A stretch of 9,334 nt of DNA from Candidatus Eisenbergiella stercorigallinarum (GTDB lineage Bacteria > Bacillota > Clostridia > Lachnospirales > Lachnospiraceae), in the NCBI GenBank assembly GCA_019120525.1, contig DWUW01000003.1, positions 1-9,334 of the forward strand, given 5' to 3'. Under the pieces are notes generated by a model. That model ran no database searches and was not told where the DNA came from. It saw only the letters and a program-made list of their open reading frames with translations. The translations under genes were made by a program, and so were the position numbers. Shown here piece by piece: positions 1 to 5,993 of the stretch (position 1 is its first letter; each line of letters begins with the position of its first letter).

Positions 1-302
1 AGCCCGTTCAGGGCAAAGTGCAGGCCGATCTCATGCCCTCTCTCATGCATGTAATGGATCATGTCCATGTTGCGTTTGGAAAGGATATTATAGGAATTAT
101 TGGTCCACTGGAAAAAATAAGTGGATGTAAAATCCATGGACAGCTCCAGCCTGGAAAGAGCAAAGGCGCGGTCTACGGAAAACTCCACATCATGCCGCAT
201 GATGATGAACTGATCCTTCCCCCTCGCCTGCTTGAAGTTGGCCATCCGGCCGCTCTCCTTAATGATCTGTATGATCTCCCTGTATTCATTATAAGAAAAC
301 AT
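1..302 (-). CDS. Polysaccharide deacetylase-like protein, N-terminal part (runs off left edge)
   Basis: The first 100 codons of a gene that continues beyond the left edge are visible, reading leftward from an ATG at 302-300. The protein has a short N-terminal segment, then RHDVE (residues 36-40) at the end of a hydrophobic strand, then FTSTYFF (about 58-64), and GHEIGLH (89-95). In polysaccharide deacetylase-like (NodB-fold) proteins encoded in glycan clusters, an RHDV-type motif and an HEIGLH-type motif supply the metal-binding Asp and His residues; here these would be D38, H90 and H95. The start is supported by GGAG about 10 nt upstream, lying inside the last codons of the glycosyltransferase gene, whose stop is only 4 bp away. 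The two genes are therefore almost certainly one transcript. Substrate is unknown; a role in trimming or modifying a surface or cell-wall glycan is inferred from the neighbour. The position after RHDV is Glu where Asp is common, and the C-terminal half of the fold is not visible. Confidence 0.75.
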   Translation of the reverse strand, partial: MFSYNEYREIIQIIKESGRMANFKQARGKDQFIIMRHDVEFSVDRAFALSRLELSMDFTSTYFFQWTNNSYNILSKRNMDMIHYMHERGHEIGLHFALNG

Positions 303-306
303 AGCT

Positions 307-1431
307 CTATTTCTCCGTACCTTTTTGTTCCGTGTCTCCGGTCAGCGTCCTGATGTAATCTCTCCACTGCTCAAACACTGCCTGGCCGTTGGCGGCCGCT
401 CCGATCTTCCTGGCGTTTTCCCCCATCCGTTCCGCTTCCCGGGGATTTTCGATCAGGCGGCAGATCCCCTCCGCCATAGCGTCCTCGTCCATGATCGGGA
501 CAAGAAGCCCGTTGTATCCGTCCTGTATTACCGTCCTCGGCCCGCCGCAGGGACAGTCTGTGGCGACAATGGGGAGCCCCAGCGCCATGGCCTCCAAAAG
601 GGCGTTGGGAAGCCCCTCCCAGTCGGAAGAAAAGGCATAGGCCGCCGCGTCGTTCAGCACCTTCTCCAGCTCATCGCTGGCTCCCATCAGCTTCACGAAG
701 CTGCCCGCGTTCTTTTCCGCGATCAGCGCTTCCAGCAGCTCCTTCGTCCCGTCGTGGGAATCCCCGCCGTAGATCTTCAGGTCATAATCCGGATGCTTTT
801 CATGCACCTTCACGAAGGCACGGATCAGCATGAGCTGGTTTTTGAAATCCACCAGCCTTCCCGACTGCACCACCGTCTTCGTCCGCTTCTGCGGCCGCGG
901 CACCCCGATATATTTATCATTGAGCGGATTCAGGATGATCCGGGATTTCCGCTGTGCCCCCTTCGGGAAGAATTCCTTCTGCCCCTGCGTCTGGAACACG
1001 AAGCCCGCCGCGTGGGGAAACAGGAGCGGGATCTGGATCTTATCCGCCAGCCGGTCATAATGGCCCGTCGGATCCGTGCGCACCGAAACGATGACGGGCG
1101 TCTTCAGCCCCAGGGTGGACATCAGCGACCGGTAATTGGCCTTCCTGCCAAAGGCGATCAGCACATCCGGCTTTTCCCGCTTCACAAATCCCCTCAGCCT
1201 GGTCACCCTCTTCAGGATCTGGTACAGCCTTCCCTTCTTCCGGTCTTCCTCCGTTGGGCCTACGACCACCCTTCTGATCCCCGGGTCAATCTGAAATTCA
1301 TTCTCCCCGACCCATTCCGTAGCTATGAGCACCTCATATCCGTTTGCCAGGAACTGGTGCGCCAGATTAGTCACCACCCGTTCGGCGCCTCCCTGCTCCA
1401 GGCAGTTCAAATGAAACGCGATTCTGCGCAT
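307..1431 (-). CDS. Glycosyltransferase family 4 (GT-B fold)
   Basis: A complete 374-residue protein, normal length for GT4. The N-terminal acceptor domain begins with a beta strand and the loop QGGAERV (residues 13-19), typical of GT4 enzymes that build capsule, exopolysaccharide or lipid-linked glycans. The C-terminal nucleotide-sugar domain starts near SGRLVDFKNQ (190-199) and holds the E-x7-E motif in EGLPNALLE (E272 and E280), followed by GLPIVATD and CGGP (285-298). It should move a sugar from a nucleotide donor to a growing lipid-linked or surface glycan at the cytoplasmic face of the membrane; donor and acceptor cannot be told. No signal peptide or clear transmembrane segment is seen. 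The frame stays open for 32 more codons upstream, but the start at 1431 is chosen because the family's N-terminal strand begins there and GGGAGG sits 5 nt upstream. The stop is 4 bp from the downstream deacetylase-like gene, suggesting an operon. Confidence 0.9.
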   Translation of the reverse strand: MRRIAFHLNCLEQGGAERVVTNLAHQFLANGYEVLIATEWVGENEFQIDPGIRRVVVGPTEEDRKKGRLYQILKRVTRLRGFVKREKPDVLIAFGRKANYRSLMSTLGLKTPVIVSVRTDPTGHYDRLADKIQIPLLFPHAAGFVFQTQGQKEFFPKGAQRKSRIILNPLNDKYIGVPRPQKRTKTVVQSGRLVDFKNQLMLIRAFVKVHEKHPDYDLKIYGGDSHDGTKELLEALIAEKNAGSFVKLMGASDELEKVLNDAAAYAFSSDWEGLPNALLEAMALGLPIVATDCPCGGPRTVIQDGYNGLLVPIMDEDAMAEGICRLIENPREAERMGENARKIGAAANGQAVFEQWRDYIRTLTGDTEQKGTEK

Positions 1432-1436
1432 ACCAT

Positions 1437-1442
1437 CCTCCC
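1437..1442 (-). promoter_or_regulatory. Ribosome binding site that fixes the glycosyltransferase start
   Basis: On the minus strand GGGAGG lies 5 nt before the ATG at 1431. No equally good site precedes the in-frame ATG at 1527, so this site decides between the two starts. Confidence 0.75.
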
Positions 1443-1530
1443 AAATCTCGTCACTCCGGACGCGCGCCTCCACGCCGGAGCAGGCTGCTTTGCTGCCGCC
1501 GCCGGCATTTGGAATGCCTATAATCACTTC

Positions 1531-1559
1531 AGTTTAACACAATCCCTTTTCGAAGACAA
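1531..1559 (-). promoter_or_regulatory. Candidate promoter for the glycosyltransferase operon
   Basis: Read on the minus strand: TTGTCT at 1559-1554, a 17-nt spacer, then TAAACT at 1536-1531 preceded by TGT, which gives an extended -10. Transcription would start near 1525 and leave a leader of roughly 95 nt before the glycosyltransferase ATG. The -10 matches consensus at four of six bases, so this is a reasonable but unproven call. Confidence 0.45.
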
Positions 1560-1571
1560 GATTTTTCCAAC

Positions 1572-1600
1572 GCCGCGCCGGGTGCCGGGGCCGCGCCGGG
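1572..1600. repeat. 11-bp GC-rich direct repeat between divergent promoters
   Basis: GCCGCGCCGGG occurs at 1572-1582 and again at 1590-1600, an 18-bp period. It sits between the minus-strand promoter at 1531-1559 and the plus-strand promoter at 1619-1647, in an otherwise AT-richer stretch. Apart from these promoters, this repeat and the leader hairpin at 1656-1674, I see nothing else in the 318-bp gene-free region 1432-1749. Confidence 0.6.
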
Positions 1601-1618
1601 CGTTTCAAAATTCCCTCA

Positions 1619-1647
1619 TTGTCATGCTTCCTGATTTCTTTTATAAT
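1619..1647 (+). promoter_or_regulatory. Strong sigma-A-type promoter for the ABC-class ATPase gene
   Basis: TTGTCA at 1619-1624, a 17-nt spacer, and a perfect TATAAT at 1642-1647. Transcription would begin near 1654, giving a leader of about 96 nt before the ATG at 1750. This is the only near-consensus plus-strand promoter in the intergenic region and suggests constitutive expression unless a repressor acts here. Confidence 0.75.
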
Positions 1648-1655
1648 GGATCGGG

Positions 1656-1674
1656 GCAGCCCGGATACGGCTGC
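1656..1674 (+). other. Small stem-loop at the 5' end of the ATPase mRNA
   Basis: GCAGCC (1656-1661) and GGCTGC (1669-1674) form a perfect 6-bp stem with a 7-nt loop, beginning within a few nt of the predicted transcription start. A hairpin at this position can protect an mRNA from 5' decay. There is no U-run after it, so it is not a terminator. Function is inferred from position only. Confidence 0.45.
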
Positions 1675-1749
1675 GGCAGGGTTCCCCATTTATTATTTTC
1701 AAAAAAATGCTGATTTTGTCATATTATTCTGACGGAAAGGGTTTTAACC

Positions 1750-3474
1750 ATGAAAAATTCAGACGATTTAAGACGCATGCTGCGGGCAGTGGACCATAAA
1801 AGTTATCCGGCCTACAAGGATCTGAAGGGAAGCTATTCCTTTGGAAGCTTCCTCTTGAACATCGACCATGTACAGGGGGATCCCTTCGCTTCCCCGTCCC
1901 GTCTCAGCGTGCAGGTGGACGGCGCGAGGGCCGCTTTCCCGCCCGCATATTATAAGGAAAAGCATTGCCGTATCGCCCTGCAGGACCACCTGAACCGGCT
2001 GTTCTTCCAGGAAGTTGAAAAATATACCTTTAAGGCCAAAGGATCAGGAAAAAGCGGGCTGATCACAGTCAGCCGCTGCGGGCAGGAGATCCTGGAGCGT
2101 TCCGCCGTCACCATCCGTCCGTCGGATGGACGGCTGCTGGTCCGTTTCTCCGTGGGCTTTCCCGCCAACGGGCGTACCATCAATGCCTCCCAGCTGGAGC
2201 GTATCCTTTTTGAATTCCTGCCGGCCTGCGTCACGGCCGCGCTGTTTTACCGCAGGCTTCCTTCAGAGAGGGTGCAGTCTGTCATCCATCTGGCCGAGGA
2301 CCAGCAGTTTATCCGTTCGCAGCTGGAACCGCTCGGGCTGTGCGCTTTCGTGGCCAACGGCGCCGTTCTGCCCCGGCAGTCCGGCGTTTCGGACCGGCCT
2401 ATGAAGGATGGGATTCCCTTTGTCTCCCCGAAATCCATGGAAGTCACCCTGCAGCTGCCTCACCGCGGCGCCCTTACCGGCATGGGCATCCGAAAAGGCA
2501 TTACCCTCATCGTGGGCGGCGGCTATCATGGGAAATCCACCCTGCTGGAAGCTCTGGAGCTTGGCGTCTACAACCATATCGCGGGGGATGGCCGGGAATA
2601 TGTGATCACCGACGGCACCGCGCTCAAGATCCGAGCCGAGGACGGGCGCAGCATCAAAAAAACGGACATCTCCATGTTCATCAACAACCTGCCCAACAAA
2701 AAGGATACCAGGGCCTTTTATTCCGAGGACGCCAGCGGAAGCACTTCCCAGGCCGCCAACGTGATCGAGGGCATGGAAAGCGGCGCGCAGGTCTTCCTCA
2801 TTGACGAGGACACCTGCGCCACCAACTTCATGATCCGGGACGAGCTGATGCAGCGCGTGGTCTGCCGGGAAGAAGAGCCGATCACGCCTTTCATTGAGAG
2901 GGCGCGCTTCCTTTATGAAAAGTGCGGCATTTCCTCCGTCCTGGTCGCCGGCAGTTCCGGCGCGTATTTCCACATCGCGGACACCGTCCTCCAGATGGAC
3001 CGCTACGTTCCGAAGGATATCACGGAATTCGCAAAAAAAGAAGCGGCGGCATACGCCGCCTCCGCCGCGCAGGACCGGCCTGCCGTGCAGCAGCTGCCGG
3101 ATCCCGCCCTTCCTTCTTTCCGGCGCGTCCCCTCCTGCAACATGGCGCTTCGAAGGGACGACCGCCTGAAAACCCGGAACAGGGGCACGGACGACGTGCA
3201 GCTTGGACATGAAAACATTGACCTCCGCTATCTGGAACAGCTTGCGGACCATGAACAGACAGCCGCCCTCTCCTGCATCCTCGCCCTGGCGGAAAAAAAC
3301 CTGCTGGACGGCAAAAAGACCATGGTCCAGCTGGTGGACGCGGTCTGCGCCCTGATGGAGGAAAAGGGACTGGAAGGGCTTTCCACATCCGGCTATCTTT
3401 CCACCGACCTGGCCATGCCAAGACGGCAGGAGATCTTTGCCTGCTTCAACCGGTACAGGGGGCTGAAGCTGTAG
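1750..3474 (+). CDS. ABC-class P-loop ATPase (COG3044 / PF09818 family)
   Basis: A 574-residue soluble protein that I recognise as the family described as 'predicted ATPase of the ABC class'. The N-terminal part (about 1-240) is a family-specific domain with KGSGKSG near 97-103. The ATPase core has Walker A GGGYHGKST (256-264), an ABC signature-like ASGSTSQA (328-335), Walker B VFLIDED (348-354), and a switch region VLVAGSSG (397-404). It has no membrane segments, so it is not a transporter subunit. A low-complexity Ala/Pro/Arg-rich linker (about 430-470) leads to a helical C-terminal domain. A trypanosome relative, MRB1590, is known to bind RNA in mitochondrial mRNA editing; the bacterial role is not established to my knowledge, so a nucleic-acid role is inference. 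The start is supported by GGAAAGGG 8 nt upstream. It is transcribed alone, convergent with the GH4 gene 22 bp away. All expected catalytic motifs are present, so it should be active. Confidence 0.9.
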   Translation: MKNSDDLRRMLRAVDHKSYPAYKDLKGSYSFGSFLLNIDHVQGDPFASPSRLSVQVDGARAAFPPAYYKEKHCRIALQDHLNRLFFQEVEKYTFKAKGSGKSGLITVSRCGQEILERSAVTIRPSDGRLLVRFSVGFPANGRTINASQLERILFEFLPACVTAALFYRRLPSERVQSVIHLAEDQQFIRSQLEPLGLCAFVANGAVLPRQSGVSDRPMKDGIPFVSPKSMEVTLQLPHRGALTGMGIRKGITLIVGGGYHGKSTLLEALELGVYNHIAGDGREYVITDGTALKIRAEDGRSIKKTDISMFINNLPNKKDTRAFYSEDASGSTSQAANVIEGMESGAQVFLIDEDTCATNFMIRDELMQRVVCREEEPITPFIERARFLYEKCGISSVLVAGSSGAYFHIADTVLQMDRYVPKDITEFAKKEAAAYAASAAQDRPAVQQLPDPALPSFRRVPSCNMALRRDDRLKTRNRGTDDVQLGHENIDLRYLEQLADHEQTAALSCILALAEKNLLDGKKTMVQLVDAVCALMEEKGLEGLSTSGYLSTDLAMPRRQEIFACFNRYRGLKL

Positions 3475-3488
3475 GGGCGATACCGCCC
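3475..3488. terminator. Weak hairpin between convergent genes
   Basis: GGGCG (3475-3479) and CGCCC (3484-3488) form a 5-bp GC stem with a 4-nt loop in the 22-bp gap between the ATPase and GH4 stop codons. Neither side has a U-run, so termination here would be weak or would rely on another mechanism. Confidence 0.25.
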
Positions 3489-3496
3489 TCCCGGCT

Positions 3497-4888
3497 TCAG
3501 GCGAAATACATCCCCAGATACTTTGCCGTATTCCCCACCATCTCGTCGAACAGCCTTCTCGCGTCTGTCTGGGAAAGATCCATGTTGGGATCCATCTGGA
3601 AAGCGCGGAAGGCTTTTTCCAGATCCCGCTCCAGGGCGGCCTGCACGATCAGCTCCTGAATGCCGCTGACGCGGGAAACGAGCGGATAGATGGATTCCGG
3701 AAGCGGGCCGGCAAATACGGGGCGGACGCTGTCCGCGCAAAAATGCGCGTTGGTCTCCACTACGGCTCCGACGGGCAGATTGGGGATCTGGCCCAGGTTG
3801 GGAATGTTCACATTGGTCACCAGATCGCGCAGGCCCAGGATGGCCCGCATCTGCTGTACGCCCTCCTCGCCGGTCTGGCTGATGACGGGCGCTTCCTCTC
3901 CGGTATACAGGCGTTCGCTTCTTTCCAGGCGTTTCTTCAGGTCCTCTTTCCTCCAGGCCACGGTGGTCAGGCCGAAGCACCAGCTCTTCACCGTCTCCGG
4001 ATCCTTCAGGTACCAGCTTCCCGGGCAGAACTCCGCCAGATGCCTGTCTCCCGCCGCCGCGATCGCGCCAAAGCGCAGGAACAGATCCATCTTCACCCGC
4101 TCCCTGCTGGCGAAGGAATTGTTCATCCAGTTGTTGTCCGCCTGCTCGGAAAAGCCCTCCCCCGCGTATTTTTCACAGAAGCTCCGATACAGGGGGAACA
4201 GGTCGATGTCCTTATATTTTGCCTCGGTCAGCCAGGTGAAATGGTTCACGCCCACCACGTTCACCCGGATCTCCTCCCGCTTCGCGTCCTCAATCCCCAG
4301 CATGTCCTTTAGCACAAGCGCCAGCAGCTTCTGGGTGCCGAATACCTCATGGCAGCAGCCGAAGGCCTTGATCTGCGGGAAAACCCGGTACAGCGTCCGG
4401 ACGCAGACCGTCATGGGATTGGTGTAGTTGATCACCCAGGCGTCCGGGCAGAAATCCCGGATGGCCGCCGCGATCTCTTCAAACATGGGGATGGTGCGAA
4501 GCGCCCGCACCAGGCCGCCGGGACCCGCGGTATCTCCCACGGACTGATAAATACCGTATTTTTCCGGCGCGTGCACGTCGCTTTCCATCTCGTCAAAGGT
4601 TCCCGGAAGAATGGAGATCACCACAAAATCCGCTCCCGTCAGCGCCTCTTTCAAGGTATCCACCGCCTTATACTCCCATGCGGAGCGGCAGTCCGGCAGC
4701 TCCTTCATCCGGTTCCCGATGACCTCGTTCTTTGCCGCCGCCTCTCTGTCGATGTCATAAAGCGCCACGGTGCCGTTCATGTCGTCCACCGCCGCCAGAT
4801 CGCTCATCAGCCCCCAGGCCCAGCCTCTGGATCCCCCACCGATGTAAGCGATTTTCACATCCTCCGCCCGATTTCCCACGTATTTCAT
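3497..4888 (-). CDS. lplD: GH4 family glycosidase, LplD-like alpha-galacturonidase
   Basis: A 463-residue GH4 enzyme. This family uses NAD+ and a divalent metal (usually Mn2+) to cleave glycosides by oxidation and elimination at the sugar ring. The N-terminal Rossmann strand and dinucleotide loop are VKIAYIGGGSRGW (11-23). NYTNPM (154-159) follows. The metal-site motif is GCCHEV (177-182), and GVNHFTW (213-219) supplies another conserved His. GH4 members are sorted by the four residues at the metal Cys: CHEV is the motif described for Bacillus subtilis LplD, an alpha-galacturonidase, while CHSV marks alpha-galactosidases and CDMP or CNVP marks glucosidases. The preferred substrate is therefore probably an alpha-linked galacturonide or glucuronide from pectin or similar glycans; exact specificity is uncertain. 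No signal peptide, so it acts on imported oligosaccharides. An upstream ATG at 4948 is rejected: GAGG lies 5 nt before 4888, and 4948 falls inside the likely -10. Divergent from an AraC-type regulator; no transporter is in view. Confidence 0.88.
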   Translation of the reverse strand: MKYVGNRAEDVKIAYIGGGSRGWAWGLMSDLAAVDDMNGTVALYDIDREAAAKNEVIGNRMKELPDCRSAWEYKAVDTLKEALTGADFVVISILPGTFDEMESDVHAPEKYGIYQSVGDTAGPGGLVRALRTIPMFEEIAAAIRDFCPDAWVINYTNPMTVCVRTLYRVFPQIKAFGCCHEVFGTQKLLALVLKDMLGIEDAKREEIRVNVVGVNHFTWLTEAKYKDIDLFPLYRSFCEKYAGEGFSEQADNNWMNNSFASRERVKMDLFLRFGAIAAAGDRHLAEFCPGSWYLKDPETVKSWCFGLTTVAWRKEDLKKRLERSERLYTGEEAPVISQTGEEGVQQMRAILGLRDLVTNVNIPNLGQIPNLPVGAVVETNAHFCADSVRPVFAGPLPESIYPLVSRVSGIQELIVQAALERDLEKAFRAFQMDPNMDLSQTDARRLFDEMVGNTAKYLGMYFA

Positions 4889-4893
4889 TTCTT

Positions 4894-4897
4894 CCTC
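4894..4897 (-). promoter_or_regulatory. Ribosome binding site that fixes the GH4 start
   Basis: Minus-strand GAGG within an AGAGAGGAAGAA stretch ends 5 nt before the ATG at 4888. It favours this start over three in-frame ATGs farther upstream. Confidence 0.65.
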
Positions 4898-4904
4898 TCT
4901 TTCC

Positions 4905-4921
4905 TGCCGCCGCAGGCGGCA
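4905..4921 (-). other. GC-rich leader hairpin abutting the GH4 ribosome binding site
   Basis: TGCCGCC (4905-4911) and GGCGGCA (4915-4921) form a perfect 7-bp stem with a 3-nt loop. In the GH4 transcript it ends only 4 nt before the AGAGAGG ribosome binding region. It lies inside the predicted leader of about 50 nt. It could slow ribosome loading, stabilise the mRNA, or be a protein-binding palindrome in DNA. There is no U-run, so it is not a terminator. Confidence 0.55.
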
Positions 4922-4946
4922 TTTCATTTTGTTCATCGTAGCATGC

Positions 4947-4952
4947 AATATA
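4947..4952 (-). promoter_or_regulatory. Candidate -10 of the GH4 promoter
   Basis: Minus-strand TATATT at 4952-4947, placing the start of transcription near 4940. No acceptable -35 is seen at 16-18 nt (the 17-nt position reads CAGTAT). A good -10 with a poor -35 is typical of promoters that need an activator, which fits the divergent AraC-type gene. Confidence 0.4.
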
Positions 4953-4985
4953 TGAATAGAAAAGCCAAAATACTGCTTTTTTTAT

Positions 4986-5001
4986 TTCAGAATCGTTCAG
5001 A
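4986..5001. promoter_or_regulatory. Candidate AraC-type operator: TTCAGA direct repeat, 10-bp period
   Basis: TTCAGA occurs at 4986-4991 and again at 4996-5001, exactly one helical turn apart. It is about 35-50 bp upstream of the GH4 -10 and directly abuts the regulator's own -35 at 5004. AraC-family proteins bind asymmetric sites with two helix-turn-helix units in successive major grooves, so this place and spacing suit activation of GH4 and self-control. Assignment is inference. Confidence 0.4.
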
Positions 5002-5003
5002 TA

Positions 5004-5032
5004 TTGCTCTCTTCGTTTTTCTCTGCTATACT
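5004..5032 (+). promoter_or_regulatory. Promoter for the AraC-family regulator gene
   Basis: TTGCTC at 5004-5009, a 17-nt spacer, then TATACT at 5027-5032 preceded by TGC, which makes an extended -10. Transcription would start near 5039, with a leader of about 83 nt before the ATG at 5122. Confidence 0.6.
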
Positions 5033-5121
5033 CACTGCAAAAGGGAGCCGTCGTTTTTTTCACGGGCCGTTTTTTCAGGAGCCGCTTTGCAGGCTGGAGA
5101 AGGAAAGGGGAAATCAGGGAA

Positions 5122-5973
5122 ATGAAACATACGGAATATGCCCCATATGCCGGATTTGGCGTGGAATATGTCCGCAATCCGCAGAAAATGAACATGAAAA
5201 CGCAGCATTACCACGATTCCTATGAGCTTTATCTGCAGACCGCCGGGGAACGCACCCTTCTTTTGAACGATCTGCGCTATACGCTCCGTCCCGGCGATCT
5301 GTATTTTCTGAAGCCCTTTGAGCTGCATTATACCAAAAGCTATGAATCTTCCTATTATGAGCGTTATCTGATGAACATTCCCGCCTCCTGTCTGTCTCCG
5401 ATCCTGACGGAAAGCGAGGCAGCCGCGCTGTTCGCTTCGCTGGACTCCTGTGTGCTGCACCTGAATGAAGGGCAGACCGCTGAAATGCTGGACTGTTTCC
5501 GAAAAGCGGAAAATTACGGACGCAGGAAGGGCTTTCTCACCGAAAAGCTGCTGTGCTCCACCATCCTTCAGACGCTCGTTTTTGTCTCCGAACTGTTAAA
5601 GCAGGAGGAGATCGCAGAGGGGCTTTCCGCGGAGCGCATTCCGGAGGAGATCGTCTCCGCCATTCGTTATATCAACCGCCATTACAGCGAACCCATCAGC
5701 CTGGAGCAGGCCGCCGGGCGTGTCCACATGAGCCGGTATCATTTCTGCCGCGTTTTTCACAGCGCTGCCGGAGCCACCTTTCTGGAATACCTGTACAACG
5801 TCCGTCTGGCAAAGGCGCACCAGCTTCTGCTTGGCAGCGACCTGCGCCTGAGCGAGATCGCTTCCCGCTGCGGTTTTTCCTCCACGCCCCATCTGACGCG
5901 GATTTTTAAAAATACCTATGGGATGCCGCCAGGGGAATTCCGGAAAAAAGCGGGCGCCCTTTCCGGAGCCTGA
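5122..5973 (+). CDS. AraC-family transcriptional regulator with N-terminal cupin-like sensor
   Basis: A 283-residue regulator of normal length. The N-terminal half (about 1-110) looks like the AraC cupin sensor: HYHDSYELY (29-37) and LRPGDLYFLKPFELHY (55-70) match the usual strand pattern. The C-terminal DNA-binding domain (about 173-277) has two helix-turn-helix units: SLEQAAGRVHMSRYHFCRVF (193-212) and LSEIASRCGFSSTPHLTRIF (243-262), ending with the family's YGMPPGEFR (266-274). AG-rich sequence including AAAGGGG lies about 11 nt before the ATG. The gene is divergent from the GH4 uronidase across 233 bp, so it most likely senses a related sugar or uronide and activates that gene; this is inferred from arrangement. 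A TTCAGA repeat next to its own -35 suggests self-control as well. Its 3' end converges on the HAAS-protein gene with a gap of 20 bp. Confidence 0.92.
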   Translation: MKHTEYAPYAGFGVEYVRNPQKMNMKTQHYHDSYELYLQTAGERTLLLNDLRYTLRPGDLYFLKPFELHYTKSYESSYYERYLMNIPASCLSPILTESEAAALFASLDSCVLHLNEGQTAEMLDCFRKAENYGRRKGFLTEKLLCSTILQTLVFVSELLKQEEIAEGLSAERIPEEIVSAIRYINRHYSEPISLEQAAGRVHMSRYHFCRVFHSAAGATFLEYLYNVRLAKAHQLLLGSDLRLSEIASRCGFSSTPHLTRIFKNTYGMPPGEFRKKAGALSGA

Positions 5974-5993
5974 AAGCGGGCTGCGAATTTATC

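Noticed and set aside
1432..1527. 32-codon N-terminal extension of the glycosyltransferase
   Set aside because: The extension is not GT4-like and GGGAGG lies right before the internal ATG at 1431.
325..1713. Long plus-strand open frame opposite the glycosyltransferase gene
   Set aside because: It is antisense to a gene with clear GT4 motifs, has no recognisable domain and reflects the GC-rich codon pattern of the real gene.
2038..2058. KGSGKSG stretch in the ATPase (residues 97-103) as a second Walker A
   Set aside because: It is not followed by a P-loop fold pattern and the true Walker A is at residues 256-264; similar stretches occur in this family's N-terminal domain.
2263..3252. Minus-strand open frame opposite the ATPase gene
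   Set aside because: Shadow of the ATPase gene; no domain or ribosome binding site seen.
4349..5125. Plus-strand open frame crossing the GH4 gene and the divergent intergenic region
   Set aside because: It is antisense to the GH4 enzyme, crosses both promoters and has no family resemblance.
5940..5966. Inverted repeat CCGGAAA/TTTCCGG at the end of the AraC gene as a terminator
   Set aside because: It lies inside the coding region, has no U-run on either side and its 13-nt centre gives only a short stem.
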